Part shown: piece by piece, positions 12,501 to 24,014 of the stretch
How the letters are laid out: every line of letters starts with the position of its first letter
How positions within the stretch are numbered: the first letter of the stretch is position 1
DNA from: Zygnema cylindricum
Taxonomy: Eukaryota; Streptophyta; Zygnematophyceae; Zygnematales; Zygnemataceae
Direction of reading: 5' to 3'
Assembly: GCA_037447655.1 (NCBI GenBank)
Contig: JBBHKE010001155.1
Span: forward strand, 62,001-126,000
Length of the DNA: 64,000 bases
Notes under the pieces: model-generated
Databases searched by the model: none
Told to the model about the DNA's origin: nothing
The model's input: the letters and a program-made list of their open reading frames with translations, nothing else
Made by a program: the position numbers and the translations under genes

Positions 12501-15097
12501 GGAAGAGACTCACACTTCGATCCTTCTGACAGCAAAATTCTTTTACTGCCTTCTAGCATGATAACTACCTAAGAGATTCCACAACAGCTTAAAAAAAAGT
12601 TTCAGTAGACTGTGTACCTTACAGCCTGGCTAACAGTGTGATTGCAGTCAAAGATGTTAATTGAAGTGTCATCCTGGTCAGCACTGGTAATGCCCAATAC
12701 ATAGACTGAATTTACAAGTCGGTACACCACAGTATACCTGCAAAAGCCACATGGAGGAAGGAATTCTAAACGAAAATGTAAACAGGCCTGATGATGACGC
12801 CCAACGGATGACACTTCTAACCTCTATCGCATGACAAGAGTGGAAATGCTGAATATGGACAGTCTTCAAACACTTGCCAAAATCACAGAGTAGGATTTGT
12901 AGATGAGAGAAAATGACGCTCACATATCTCAGCCCAACACCGAATATAAAACAAAAGCATTGTCCATATGGGCATTTTGTGACACTGAACGTTGACATTT
13001 TCGAAACACTCCAGGCACCACATTATTCAGGCGTCAGCTAAGTCCACCTGAGTCTTTCCATGGTAGTACATCAACCCTTAAATATATGCAATGCAAATAC
13101 AGATCAATTCATGCTTCTCTTTAACACATTCACCTTTAATGCACATTCAATGCCTGTTTTCAAAATGTTCAAGATGCAGGAGCTTTAAATGATAAAAATG
13201 GTTTTACATGTTCTTTCTTCTAAATCATAACTGGACACTTCTACTATTGAAAGACCCTTCAGGAGCTGATTGGCTCCTTTGCATAGCAGAATCACCAACC
13301 AAATATTGGAAAGCTCTTGTCAGCAGCCTACTTATTGTCATTTCCCACGACGACTTGGCCACTGAAGGCTGCCAAAGGGTCGTCTCCCAACCTGCACACC
13401 CAACATTAAAGATGAGAAGAAAATATCAGTAATTTGTCTCCAAAACTACTATGTTAGACAGAAACATGGTCACTACTGACGGAAATTCTTAAATAACAAA
13501 CAAACAGCTGCTCCAAACAACAAGCTTCAGTTTTCTATAAAACATCAGTGGATGAGCACTTGAAATCTGAAACTTTTGGGCATCCGGCAACTACATTATG
13601 GTGCTTGAAACCACAGTGAAATAAACTACTGCACTGCAAACGATAGAAATTTCTTGTCATATCTTTTGTGACTTAAGCTACCACAAGGATGTACATCTAG
13701 TTGTTTCTAATAACTAGTCGGAGAAACTGCTTTAGACCATGTCATGGCACACGCGACATGGATTCTGCATTAACCTAGTTTGTCTATTTGTCATGGTGAG
13801 ACTAAAGTTGATCCATCTAGAACAATATACAAAAATGGTGAAACCACAATGGCCACATTCAGATACCAGAGGGGTATCCCATTAAAAGCCTACATTGTCG
13901 AAGGCGAAGGCTCTAGGTTTGAACATTGTACAAACAAGTAGAAAGCATAGGATGATGGATGGAAGGAAGTTTGCACGCAAGTTCTTTCAACACTAATTCG
14001 AGAAACAATCTACAGACGCTTTTAACAAGAATTTTCTGATATATCTTCCAGTTCCAGCCAGAATTGCCATCACTAGCAGTCCAGCTGGACAAGGAAATTA
14101 GATAGGATAATTAAATCCTGGTTCAGCTTTTTAAAAGAGAGTATACTGTTTATTTCAACCATCCGTGATTCAGTGCCCGGCAGTAGCTGATTCATGAGTC
14201 ATCGGCTAATTAAAATTAATTATTTGTTGAGACGTCGACTCAATGTATACTTCTTTCAGATTTGATGACACTGTCCATTCCCAAGTACCGGAAATAAGAG
14301 CTTGAATACCCGGATGAAGAAATAACAAGCGTATGCTCGTGTTTCAGCAGACACAAGGTAGCTTTAAGCCAGGGAATCCCGAACTTTAACCGACAGTTCA
14401 ATGAAATGGTGGGGAAGGCTTGCAACAGTGGAACAATTCCGATTTTTTTTGCTTTCTACAACTACACCGTGAATCGTTATTAGCCTTATGTACGCTATAT
14501 CGGCACCCCAAAATTTTGACATTGATACCTTAAATATAATAAATTACACTATTTAAGGACGTGGACCATAATCTGCCACGTCTCCCAGCACTAAATTAGA
14601 ATGAATGACGCTATTTTTTTCTTTACACTAATCATTTCTATACGCTAATAACGATTCAAGGTGTATATACGACATATAGATAACGAAATAAAAGTGTGCC
14701 TGACCTCTCATTAGCAGCCTCTGCGGAATCACGCCGTTCTGCCGAGTCCAGCTGTCTTGTCCTTCGAAATGCAGCTGAAGCCGACATTGCTCGAATAGGA
14801 GGGAACCATGGCACGCTGAACGCGTAACACAAAGGACACAGAAAAAGACAAACTAACATTGAAGATTATCCGTTAAAAAAACTCCAGAGGCAGGCGGGCT
14901 GATTAAAAAAAGACCATCAAACAAAGTGCAGGGAAAATCAATTGATTTCTCGTTTCAGATAGGGCTACTTCGATAACTTGCTACTGTTTATTTGAAAGAG
15001 ACAGAACTCTGTTTTTGGTATGGATGTTGCAGTCTTACGTATGCAGCAGAAGGTCAGGGGTATGCGCAGGTTGAAGTGCTAATGCGAGGCACGCCAT
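6550..15097 (-). CDS. TML: TPLATE complex subunit TML (muniscin-like), 14 exons
   Basis: TML is a core subunit of the TPLATE/TSET complex, which drives clathrin-mediated endocytosis at the plant plasma membrane. My model joins 15097-15039, 14815-14705, 13391-13332, 12737-12618, 12128-12062, 11952-11752, 11213-10962, 10500-10176, 9792-9581, 9192-9050, 8476-8431, 8064-7970, 7537-7483 and 6822-6550. All junctions are GT/AG and phases agree, giving 2019 nt, 672 aa, close to the usual length. The start MACLALALQPAHTPDLLLHT matches the conserved TML N terminus; then come WFPPIRAM, LGDDPLAAFSGQVVVG, VYRLVNSVYVLGIT and QAVSVLVAACRGVDVT. Exon 8 is an acidic glycine-rich linker (DAWGGGLDAG). From about residue 420 to the end is the mu-homology domain (EFSFRLDG, FFHVRAP, KELRWHVP), ending GKYVCSAS. 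The exon-9 acceptor is the least certain: I chose the one at 9793-9794 because it keeps phase. A 203-bp transposon lies in intron 2. Confidence 0.93.
10654..10760. repeat. GA-rich tract in TML intron 7
   Basis: Purine-rich low-complexity sequence (GAGAGG/GGGGAG units) on the plus strand, pyrimidine-rich on the TML sense strand. It lies between TML exons at 10500 and 10962. Reading frames across it are low-complexity artefacts. Confidence 0.7.
14463..14665 (+). mobile_element. Short TACACCG-type MITE (203 bp) in TML intron
   Basis: Terminal inverted repeats TACACCGTGAATCGTTATTA and its near-complement ending CAAGGTGTA bound a 203-bp non-coding element. It is the same length as the copies at 19591-19793 and 19802-20004 and differs from them at only scattered positions. 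The ends are bounded by TA, which fits either a TA target duplication (Tc1/mariner-like) or TA as part of the termini. It sits between TML exons 2 and 3, about 40 bases from the exon-2 donor, so it may influence splicing. Confidence 0.8.
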
Positions 15098-15678
15098 GGT
15101 GACTCAACGGGCATAAGAAACGGGAAAGACTGAAAACAGTCCTTTTGTGACGAGCCCCCTTTTTTTCTCTTTTTTTTTTGCTTTCTGTTTGCTTCCCTCA
15201 CTCCATCAACCTGAGACGTTTCCCTTTCAATCCCTAAACCGCAGGTTGAGAAAGTGCCCGCCTAAAATAAAGATGGTAAGAAAAGGACAAGAGTGTGAGG
15301 AGTTGTGAACCTTACAAAGTGCCAGTGTGTCAATATGTGTGAAACAACCTTTGGAAAATCAACGAGAATGTATGCAAATGCCTATTAGACGCTTGGAATG
15401 TGTGCGTGTGAGAGAACGGCGATGGGAGAGAGAGACATGTCAGGCGAAGCAGTCATGCGGGCTCATGGCAGCAACCGAGGAGGTTACTGTACGGTCCGCA
15501 ACCGGTTAGAAACGTTCACAAAGCGTGACATGGTAAACGGGGAAAGTGATGTACGGAATAGTAGCAACAGATAAAAGTCCGTGAACAGACGACAGTTAGT
15601 GTGGTCTCGTCTAAAATTTCAAGAATGGAGAAAAAAACACTATCCATGCTTTGTAAGTTTGTATGTTGCTTCCAGCAC
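15098..15678 (-). promoter_or_regulatory. TML upstream region
   Basis: The roughly 580 bases upstream of the TML start codon should hold its 5' untranslated region and promoter. A T/C-rich stretch lies at 15160-15230. No TATA box or defined element was identified with confidence, and the region ends at a transposon at 15679. Confidence 0.4.
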
Positions 15679-16221
15679 TACACCGCCAATCGTTATTAGC
15701 GTGTAAGTTTCTTTAGCGTATAAAAATAATTACCGTGGTGTACGCTATTTAAGAATTTGAAAATTTTGGAAAAAATCATACATTCTAATTGTTTGGTTAT
15801 GGTAATTTGGATCTTTGAAAAAAAAAATGTCGGTCGCAAACGTGTGTACACTAGTATAGGTCTCCGTACAAAATCTGACAATCGTACACAAATCGTACAT
15901 TCACACGGTCGAAACGCGGCTGTCGGACGAATATGTGCGAGCCGGGTTTTTTACGACCTGGTTTTTTTTCCTTTTTATAACGCACACTCTCATGCGGCCG
16001 CGGTTACTAAAACTAATTTATTGTACTTTTTAACTTAAAAAGGTACATTTATGTACGGTCTGACACTGACCGTACACCATTCTATTTAAGAGACAACGTA
16101 CTGAAAATAACCCTAAATATAATAAAGAAAAAAATAGAATGAACTACACTAATGGAGAATAAATAAATAAAAAAGCGGGACGGAATTAGCGTACACAACG
16201 CTAATAACGATTGGCGGTGTA
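15679..16221 (+). mobile_element. Long TACACCG-type element (543 bp), copy B
   Basis: Inverted termini TACACCGCCAATCGTTATTA and the complement ending GGCGGTGTA are nearly perfect over more than 20 bases. The interior matches 39155-39697, which is also 543 bp. It carries many GTAC motifs (CGTACAAA, CGTACATTC). No transposase is encoded; the 93-codon frame inside is also present in the sister copy only because the DNA is conserved. Confidence 0.85.
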
Positions 16222-16230
16222 CTGTATTTA

Positions 16231-16412
16231 AAGGGTGTCCCCATGTTATCGATACTTTGAAGAAGTACTTTGGACTTTAGTGAAGATTCTTCGTACCACT
16301 TTGACGAGCGTGTGCGAAACGAAAATGAAATCGGAACTTTTAAATGTGACGGTTGTAGACGTGGGTACAGACGCCTCCAAAAACAGCACCGATTGTAGAC
16401 GTCTAGTTTTTA
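16231..16412 (+). repeat. Dispersed repeat, matched inverted at 50230-50462
   Basis: Starts AAGGGTGTCCCCATG and contains GAAATCGGAACTTT and GACGGTTGTAGACG. The reverse complement of 50230-50462 shows the same blocks in order. Probably a fragment of a transposon whose ends I cannot define. A hAT-like terminus (TAGTGTTGTGTATCGGC) follows at about 16418. Confidence 0.6.
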
Positions 16413-16499
16413 ATAGTGTTGTGTATCGGCAGGTTTTTGCCGATAATCGATAATCCACATTCCGTACATCGCAGTATTTAAATACATCATGAAGGAAAG

Positions 16500-17025
16500 T
16501 ACACCGTGAATCTCTTATAGTGTTATTAACATTCTAGCTTTAATTTTCACCCTCAAACTTCAAAAAGAATCAATGATACTACTTTTCTTCTACGTTAGTA
16601 TAGGTATGATTTTGTAATCATTAATTATAATAAGATGAGCAATTTTTTAATAGCTTAGTGTACAAAATGTGTCAATCCATCCTGAAAGTGATTGCATTTC
16701 TACATCAAAATATAAAAAAGTGAAAAAAATCGTTGGCGACACGAGAAAGTGAGTAGCGTGGACACTTAAAAGTGCGCGTATATTTTATTCCCATTAAAAA
16801 AACGAAAGAACAGTACGTAAACATGATCTCGCGCTCAAACGTTGAAAATGTGAACAATGGCTATATCGGTTACACTATGGGAACTTGTATCCGAATTAGT
16901 GTTAATTTTTCTAATTAGAGTTATTGTTTTGTTATCTTGAGGTCATATAAGCCCACATAACGTAATAACATTGTTTTTTTATTTACACCAATATTTAACC
17001 AACACAATAAGCGACCCACGGTGTA
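16500..17025 (+). mobile_element. TACACCG-type element (about 526 bp), diverged copy
   Basis: The left end TACACCGTGAATCTCTTATA and the right end, whose complement is TACACCGTGGGTCGCTTATT, match with a few mismatches. The interior is AT-rich, non-coding and unlike the other copies. Confidence 0.6.
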
Positions 17026-17640
17026 ATTGACAATAAAATCACACACACAATAACATGAAGGGCTAAATCGTATTAATATCTCTATTGTAAATTTTATGGT
17101 CATAACTTAACGGCAACAATATATTGTTATAAACTTTGATAACCTTTCTCGGTGTAGTTTATTGCCGGGACATGATGGAAATTCGTAAAAACGTCATCAC
17201 CAATCTTTATTTTATTCGATTGCTATAAAAAGAATTGCGAATCATTGACCTAAAACGGGGGTTTTTTTTAGGTGTTAGCATCATACTAAACATTTATTAA
17301 CATTTTTTTAGGTCAAGCTTCCACCAGTGAATGAACTTTTGCACACTTTTTTTAGTTGTTCTCGTAACGCGTAATCCTATTATTAATGTATGGAAATCCT
17401 CAAAGATTTTATATAATTTGAATGTAAATTTTGTAGAAAGGTACTATTTTATTGTATACAATTGAAAGTAATTTAAGGGAGCGAAAAGCGTCGTGAATCT
17501 CAAAAGAGGATAGAAGGCAAAAGAATGGGACATAATATATTTTATGAAAAACTTCTTGGTGAATGTTGGTAGATTCGCTTCCACCCTGTCTAAATATCGA
17601 ATATAAATGTGAGAATTTTGGGTGTTGAGATCAAAATTAT
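17026..17640. other. AT-rich spacer, nothing recognised
   Basis: AT-rich sequence between a transposon and a degenerate tandem repeat. Short frames only. Confidence 0.5.
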
Positions 17641-18310
17641 GGGGCAACTTTGGTCCTCCCTTGTTTCAGAGGTTGCAAGAGAGAGGAGAAGGGGGTCAAA
17701 ATCTATGTCAAAAAGTTTATTTAGGCCCTTCCCCGCTCTTAAAACCACAAGGATATGCAGACCAAGCCATTATAAAGCCAAAGGGTGAGGATCATGAGTG
17801 TTGAGACCTGTGTTCTAAGTAAGTTTAGTCTCGAAGTGCCTTAGGGGGCACAAGAGGGAATACATAAACCCCCAAAGTTGCTTTCTAATACTATTTTAGG
17901 CATTCCATTAGCAGGCGACTTGGGCACTTCTCGAGATTAAGGGTAAAAATCATCGATGTTGAGACGAAAGTCCTTGGGTAAGTTTAGTTCTCGATTGCCA
18001 GCGGGGGGCGCTAACAATTTCTCGCGCCTTTCTCCACTTGTAAAACCTTGTTGATGATTATGTCGGGCCTTTCTTGGGCCGATGGGCGAGGGTTACGTAT
18101 GTTGAGGCAAGTATCATGGGGAAAATCCGGTCTTGGGTGCGACTGGGGTATGAGGAGTGAGGAGAGGGGGGTACTAAGTTGCGTCGGAGCGCTTTTTTTA
18201 GGGCATTGTTGGCTTAAGCAAGACCAATGATGAGCCAACGGGCCCTTACTCGAGCCAAAGGTGAGAGTTATGTGTGTTGAGCCTGTAATATTGAGGCAAA
18301 TGCGTGTACC
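17640..18310. repeat. Degenerate tandem repeat, about 150-170 bp period
   Basis: A block of the form GGTGAGGATCATGAGTGTTGAG recurs with drift near 17785, 17945, 18085 and 18260 (shared core TGTTGAGRC or TGTTGAGGC), followed by related AAGTTTAGT or CTCGA blocks. The segment is GC-richer than its surroundings. Short frames on both strands reflect the repeat. Confidence 0.5.
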
Positions 18311-18448
18311 AAGTGTCGCTTTTATGGTTAATAGTTAAGCTGGTAACAAAGGTATTTTTTGATGGCTCGGTCGTCCATTGTGGTCTTAACCTTAATTTCC
18401 AAATGCGGTGATTTTACAATTTCCTATAGCTGGCTTTCATCCAAATTG

Positions 18449-18535
18449 AGACACATAGGACAGTCCTAATTGAGACACAGAGGACAGTCCCAATTGAGAC
18501 ATAGAAGACAGTCCCAATTAAGACACAAGAGGACA
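18449..18535. repeat. Short tandem repeat, about 24-bp unit, 4 copies
   Basis: Four successive units of the type AATTGAGACACA then GAGGACAGTCC, with a few substitutions. A local minisatellite with no coding role apparent. Confidence 0.8.
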
Positions 18536-18971
18536 CTAGCCAGCTCAAGGGCCTGAATGGAGCGCTTTCTTCGTTGAGGATGCACAAAAAATTGAACGGT
18601 CAATGTTACCGCCTTACAACCCTTGGGAAATATTGATAGAATCTACATTAAATAAGTCATGAATACCAAATAAATTACGGGTGTGTACATAGAGGTACAA
18701 AATTATGAAATTAGCACTTTTCGCTGACGGAAACTGGTCCTTGCTTGATCTATGGTTTAAAGACGATTCTATTAACTGGCTACTTTAAATTGTACTTAAG
18801 CGTACCACAACAAAAACTCATAGTCAATAATCAGTGTCAGCTGTAATTACGGGATAAGGAACCGAACTAGCCCAGCGGGGAGGTTGGGTTTTTATTCGAT
18901 CTTACAGAATCTAGACTTGTACTGAAATGCGTGCGTATTTAAAATATTTATACGACTGGATCTGAGCACGC

Positions 18972-19528
18972 TACACCGAAGAATCGTTATTAGACTTGTG
19001 CACTCTATATCGGCGCCCCAAAATTTTGACATTGATACCTGAAATACAGTGACTGATTGTATTTTATCCGTGACGTTAATTATGGTTCTTGTAAATTAGC
19101 GTCGATGGAATTTCCGTACTTATTTCATGAATAGTGTGGTGCAAGGAATGTTTGTGTTAGTTCAAACTGTACTTGATTACCAAAAATCGATGGAAATTGT
19201 AGTTAACTAATATCGGTTGTATACAGAACTGCGGTTAGAATAAACGTGGAGTCGAGTTTGCGACAAACGCGTTCACAAACCCAAATTATAACTATGGATT
19301 AATTACACTGAAAGGACGCGACGTGGTACGGATTGTCAGATTTTGTACTTTTACCTATTTTAACGTGTATGTAATGACGGCGGATTTTGTATACCTAAAT
19401 CAGCGTTATAGAGAAATTACAATTAAACATTTTTTTCATAATGGTAGTGATACACAAATTAGAATCAATGACACTAATTTATTATTGATACTAATGATTT
19501 CTATAGTCTAATAACGATTCACGGTGTA
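18972..19528 (+). mobile_element. Long TACACCG-type element (557 bp), likely parent of 203-bp MITEs
   Basis: Termini TACACCG (left) and CGGTGTA (right) with an ATCGTTATTAG core. The outer left part (CCCCAAAATTTTGACATTGA) and outer right part (CTAATGATTTCTATA) match the 203-bp copies, but a middle stretch of roughly 350 bp is present only here. This fits internal deletion producing the short form. No transposase is visible. Confidence 0.75.
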
Positions 19529-19590
19529 TTGTACTGTACTCATACCCTTCAAACTTTAGGTTAGTATTGTTTGTCTACAGTGATGTACAG

Positions 19591-19793
19591 TACACCGTGG
19601 ATCGTTATTAGCCTTATGTACGCTATATCGGCACCCCAAAATTTTGACATTGATACCTTAAATATAATAAATTACACTATTTAAGGACGTGGACCATAAT
19701 CTGCCACGTCTCTTGGCACTAAATTATAATGAATAATACTAATTTTTTCTTTACACTAATAATTTCTATACGCTAATAATGATTCAAGGTGTA
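19591..19793 (+). mobile_element. 203-bp TACACCG-type MITE, forward arm of a palindrome
   Basis: Complete short copy with left end TACACCGTGGATCG and right end GATTCAAGGTGTA. The neighbour at 19802-20004 is the same element in opposite orientation, eight bases away. Confidence 0.9.
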
Positions 19794-19801
19794 CTGTATA
19801 G

Positions 19802-20004
19802 TACACCTTGAATCGTTATTAGCGTATAGAAATTATCAGTGTAAAGAAAAAAATAGCGTCATTCATTATAATTTAGTTCCAGGAGACGTGGCAGATTATG
19901 GTCCACGTTATTAAATAGTGTTATTTACTATATTTAAGGTGTCAATGTCAAAATTTTGGGGTGCCGATATAGCGTACATTAGGCTAATAACGATTCATGG
20001 TGTA
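19802..20004 (-). mobile_element. 203-bp TACACCG-type MITE, reverse arm of a palindrome
   Basis: Inverted copy of the element at 19591-19793, again 203 bp, separated by CTGTATAG. The two together form a 414-bp inverted repeat able to fold into a long hairpin if transcribed. Confidence 0.9.
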
Positions 20005-20033
20005 CACCCTAAATCGCTAATAAGAGAAAGATG

Positions 20034-20306
20034 TTATTATGAAAGACGCGATGGTTAAACCATCAAAGTACAAAACTTGATTGAAAAGGACAAATTTTCA
20101 CTACCATTAAAGGCTAGAATTGTAAAACCAAAAGTATGTACAAAAATTGTAAAAGCTAACCAACACTAAGAGTAAAAGAAAGCAAAGAAAACATAGGAAA
20201 TAAAAACAAACACAAAAACTAAACTACAACAGCACTTAAAATTACACTATACAAAGGCTCTAGATGACAAAAAAGGGCCGTCGGCCCAAAGCCTAAAACA
20301 AAACTA
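20034..20306 (-). mobile_element. LINE-like 3' tail, reverse orientation
   Basis: Contains GATGGTTAAACCATC followed by AAAGTACAAAA and a long A-rich stretch, the complement of the arrangement at 26941-27185 (TTTTGTACCCCC, GATGGTTTACCATC). No coding capacity. Confidence 0.45.
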
Positions 20307-20309
20307 CAC

Positions 20310-20815
20310 TACACCGCGAATCGTAATTAGAGTAAATTACTCTAATTCGGTCGCTTGAAATTTCGACTCTATCACATCAAATAGAGTAAATGATTCTAAT
20401 TTTTTCATTATGCTATTTAAGGTAAGGTTTAATTAGCGTTTTTAATTCTAATATATGTTCATTTTAAATAGTGTGGAGTACGGATGATGTCCGTCCGTGC
20501 AAAACTGTACTTTTATAAATAAAAAAAGTACAAATAATGATTTAATACAAGCCATTATCATGTAACTGCGTTTTAACAATCCGCGTAGTGCAAACGTCAT
20601 AGTGACGATAAACTGTACGTTTTGTCAGATTCTGTACAAATACCTTATTTACAGTAGAGGATATTAACGTGCCAAATTAGAGTAAACCGCATAAATTAGA
20701 GTAAATTCCTTTCTGAAACAGTTCTATCACATAAATTAGAGTAAATTACTCTAATTATTTTTTTCTCTTTTTTTACTCTAATTTTTTCATTACTCTAATT
20801 ACGATGCGCGGTGTA
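20310..20815 (+). mobile_element. TACACCG-type element (506 bp), subfamily with AATTAGAGTAAA blocks
   Basis: Termini TACACCGCGAATCGTAATTA and the complement ending GCGCGGTGTA. The subterminal regions repeat ATTAGAGTAAATTACTCTAA-like motifs. Related ends and motifs occur at 58516-59020. Non-coding. Confidence 0.75.
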
Positions 20816-21582
20816 CAGTAATGGTCTGAGGAACAAATATCATCAAATCGCTATTAGGGTTAATGTTTTTGTCGCCAACCAAAACGTATTTTCTTTGTAC
20901 ACACATATCGGATTGTGGATCACTGGATCTGACGGTTTCTATTGAAACGTAAGATTCTCAACCTCCGATTGGTGGTCTCAAATTGAAAATCGGACAAGTG
21001 TGTACCGGAGAAAAGATGTTTTAAGTGGCGAATAAATTATCAACACTAATAGAGATACACGGTGAAGTGTACTGTAGTTGTACATTGCTATGGTACGTAT
21101 TCACGCTGCAGTCCTGTCTAAATGTTTGCCGATCTGACGAGCCCAGTTTACCGTACTGTGGCGAGGCTGTACGGCTCAGGATGACGAGATACTTCTTCTC
21201 CCCGCGTTTCGCAACTTCTATTCTCGCATTGGTCAAAGGTGTCCGACGTGGCAGATCCGGATGGGCCCTTGTGCCAACCTGGCACTCGTGTCCTTCCCTA
21301 CCCTCGCTGAACCCTCAGGCCATCTATCCTCACCATCACGCGCTTCACGCTAAAAAAGAAGTACAATTTGTTTGTACAAAAAGTACATCGTGCTACACTA
21401 TCCCGCCAGTCACGTGGCACCATCTGTACCTTTTGCGATCACTGTACCGTCTGAAAACTGACCCCAAAAAGCTTCCCTCACTTCTCTTTCCAGCAAGTCA
21501 CTTCACTTAGCCTCTCATTCATCACCCTCCCTTCTCTGCCTCTCTCCCTCTCCCTCTCCCCCTCTCTCCCTCGCCCTCAACC
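20816..21582 (+). promoter_or_regulatory. LIL3 upstream region with G-box
   Basis: Upstream sequence of the LIL3 start. A perfect CACGTG G-box lies at 21411-21416, about 170 bases before the ATG; G-boxes are common in light-regulated and tetrapyrrole-pathway genes, so light control is a reasonable inference. Immediately before the start (21535-21580) is a CT-rich tract typical of a plant pyrimidine patch or 5' untranslated region. A 161-codon frame at 21025-21510 has no recognisable family and is probably promoter sequence. Confidence 0.5.
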
Positions 21583-24014
21583 ATGGCGACTTCTCTCTCT
21601 CACTCCTCTCTCTCCTCCTCCCTTTCTCACGTCCTCCGCTCCTCTCTCTCTTCCACCTCTTCCCCCTCTCACCTCCACCTCCCCTCCTCCTCCTCCTCCA
21701 TCCCTCCCCTCCGCCTCTCCTCCTCCCGCAGACCCTCCCTCCGTCCCGTCTCCGCATCCGCCGACTCTCCCTCCTCCCTCTCCCCTCCCCCCCCCTCCCT
21801 CGAATCCCCCACCGAACCCGCCGCATCTGCCGCCGGAGATTCCGTAGTGGCGGAGGTCGCCTCCCTCCCGGAGGCCGGAGACACGGAGGGGGTTGCAGGG
21901 AGGCGGAGGGACAGCCCCTTGGCGAGAGGAGGCACTCTCCGGGGGGAGGGGCGGGAAGGGAAGGATCCCTCTGCGGCCACCCTGGGCAAGTCGCCCCTGT
22001 GGGCGGCCTCGGGCGGCAGGTTCGAGGACCCTCGCTGGAAGAGTGGCACGTGGGACGTGGCGATGTTCGCGAGGGAGGGGAGGGTGGACTGGGATGCGGT
22101 CATAGACGCAGGTCAGGGGGGGAAGGGGAGAGGGAGGGGGAGGGGGAGGAGGGTGAACAAAACGGCGGATCAAAATCGCGGATCGCAAATCAGTCAGTCG
22201 GCGTCATAAAGATCAAATCAGATCTTCAAAACTGGCATCAGGAACCTCGGATCTTGAATCGCCGCGCGCGGCTTCCAGGGATCAGGATCGTCAGGGAAAT
22301 CATTCATCCAGTCGAAAATCGGCATCGGCAGAAAATCTCGCATCGGATCACAAAAACAAGTCAGATTCAAATCGAGATAATGAAGATATTGAGTCGGATG
22401 AAGGATAGAAAAGAAGGTTAGGAGGGTGGAGAGATGGGCGTCTTTGATATCGTGATCAGTGTGTGTATGATAGGAATGTTTCTTACCTCCCCCTTTTTTT
22501 CTGGTCATAAAGTCTTTCTTATTTTTGTGATATCAGAAACTCTATGTTTCAGGCCATTTTTTAGTTGGAGATTTTCATGAAATTAGAAAACCAAGATAGA
22601 ATCTTTGCTGAAACCTACTTCCCTTTTTTTCTACCATGGCTCCCTTTTTTCTAATATGGCTCCTTTTTTTCTAAAATAGGGAACTTGTAATTTCGAATGT
22701 TTCCTGTGTGTTTTTTTTCACAATGAGTCAAAGAAATATTAAAGGAAAATTATTGCAGGTTTTCTAGCGATTAATAATTTTATCTTTTTTAAGGGGCTCT
22801 GTCGGTAGTATTTCCCTTGTCCAACAAGTTGTTGTGATCCTGCTTTTATAATTTATTTCTCACTTAGTCATATTGGGTCATATTTATTTGTGACTCGAGT
22901 CACAATTCTGGTTTATAAGGTTTTGACCTCTTTTTTTTGTGTGGATTTACTATTGTTGAAACGTGTCAAGTTTGAAATTGTGGCTGGGTCGGACTTATTT
23001 TTTCTCACAAGTTTTTTTGTTTTCTTCTATGTTTTTTTGGGAAACGCAGAAGTTTTGCGTAGGAAGTGGTTGGAAGAGAACCCAGTTTCTTCAACCAATG
23101 AGGATCCTGTGGTTTTCGACACCTCGATAGTTCCATGGTGGGCGTGGGTTCGCCGTTTCCATCTCCCCGAAGCCGAAAAACTGAATGGTATGATAGGTTT
23201 TTTGTTCCAGGATCTTGGATGTACTCTTAAACTGGAATGTGTTTCTTCACATTCACGGGTTATTGCAGATTGTCTGGATGTCGAAGCTGCTGGGAAACCC
23301 TTGTAGTTTTGTTTTTGTTATTACTGTTACTGTTTTAAGCATACAAGGTTCTTGTAGCTTGAATGGAAAATGTGTTTTTGTACGGCTCGGGTCAAATGAT
23401 TTCATTTGTTGTGCTGGATCTGAGGGTCAAATTTTAAGATTTTATAATTCATAAGGTTTTTTCTTCTTTTTTATTTGTGGGTTAGCAGAAATGAATATAT
23501 CACGGCTGCTAAGATGAGACATGTTATTTGTCGCTTAAGAGTCGTAGTACCTTCACCCTTATTAGTTTGATCCGTTTGAATCCGGAAGATCAGCTACCAA
23601 TTGTACACCACTGTTGCCTTTCTCCATCGCCCACTCATTCGATTGTTAGAATCTTTCACTTTTCACAATTATCATAATATTCCATATCAATTTGGAGGAC
23701 AAGGGGCAACTAACTTCTTTATCTTCTCCATGTGTTTAAATTTTGTGTGGATGACAGGACGGGCGGCCATGGTAGGATATGCTTTGGGATATTTGGTGGA
23801 TGCGGCGACCGGGGTGGGATTGGTTGATCAAAGCAACGGCTTCATTGGGAAGCTTCTCATACTCATTTCGGTGCTCGGAATTCTCGTTATTCGGAAGACA
23901 GAGGACGTGCAAACGATCAAAGATCTCGCACAAGAATGGACTTTCTATGACAAACAATGGCAAGCAACTTGGAAGGAGGGACCTCCACGAGGGGGAGAGG
24001 AGGCCGAGAAATAA
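21583..24014 (+). CDS. LIL3: Light-harvesting-like protein LIL3, three exons
   Basis: LIL3 is a thylakoid member of the LHC superfamily that binds chlorophyll and stabilises geranylgeranyl reductase in chlorophyll and tocopherol synthesis. Exons 21583-22111, 23050-23187 and 23758-24014 join with GT/AG borders and matching phases (924 nt, 307 aa). Residues 1 to about 60 are Ser/Pro/Arg-rich, a chloroplast transit peptide. The conserved block [16 protein letters not shown] then [10 protein letters not shown] and RRKWLEENP precedes IVPWWAW. The chlorophyll-binding helix motif [12 protein letters not shown] spans residues 219-230 across the second intron, followed by a second hydrophobic helix ([14 protein letters not shown]) and the conserved [11 protein letters not shown] near the C terminus. 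The first exon is GC-rich, unlike the surroundings. Intron 1 begins with a strong G/GA tract. It is somewhat longer than the roughly 260-residue land-plant protein, mostly in the N-terminal region. Confidence 0.95.

Noticed and set aside
21577-22188. Long antisense frames opposite LIL3 exon 1
   Set aside because: Shadow of a GC-rich, CT-biased exon; the sense strand gives a well-supported LIL3.
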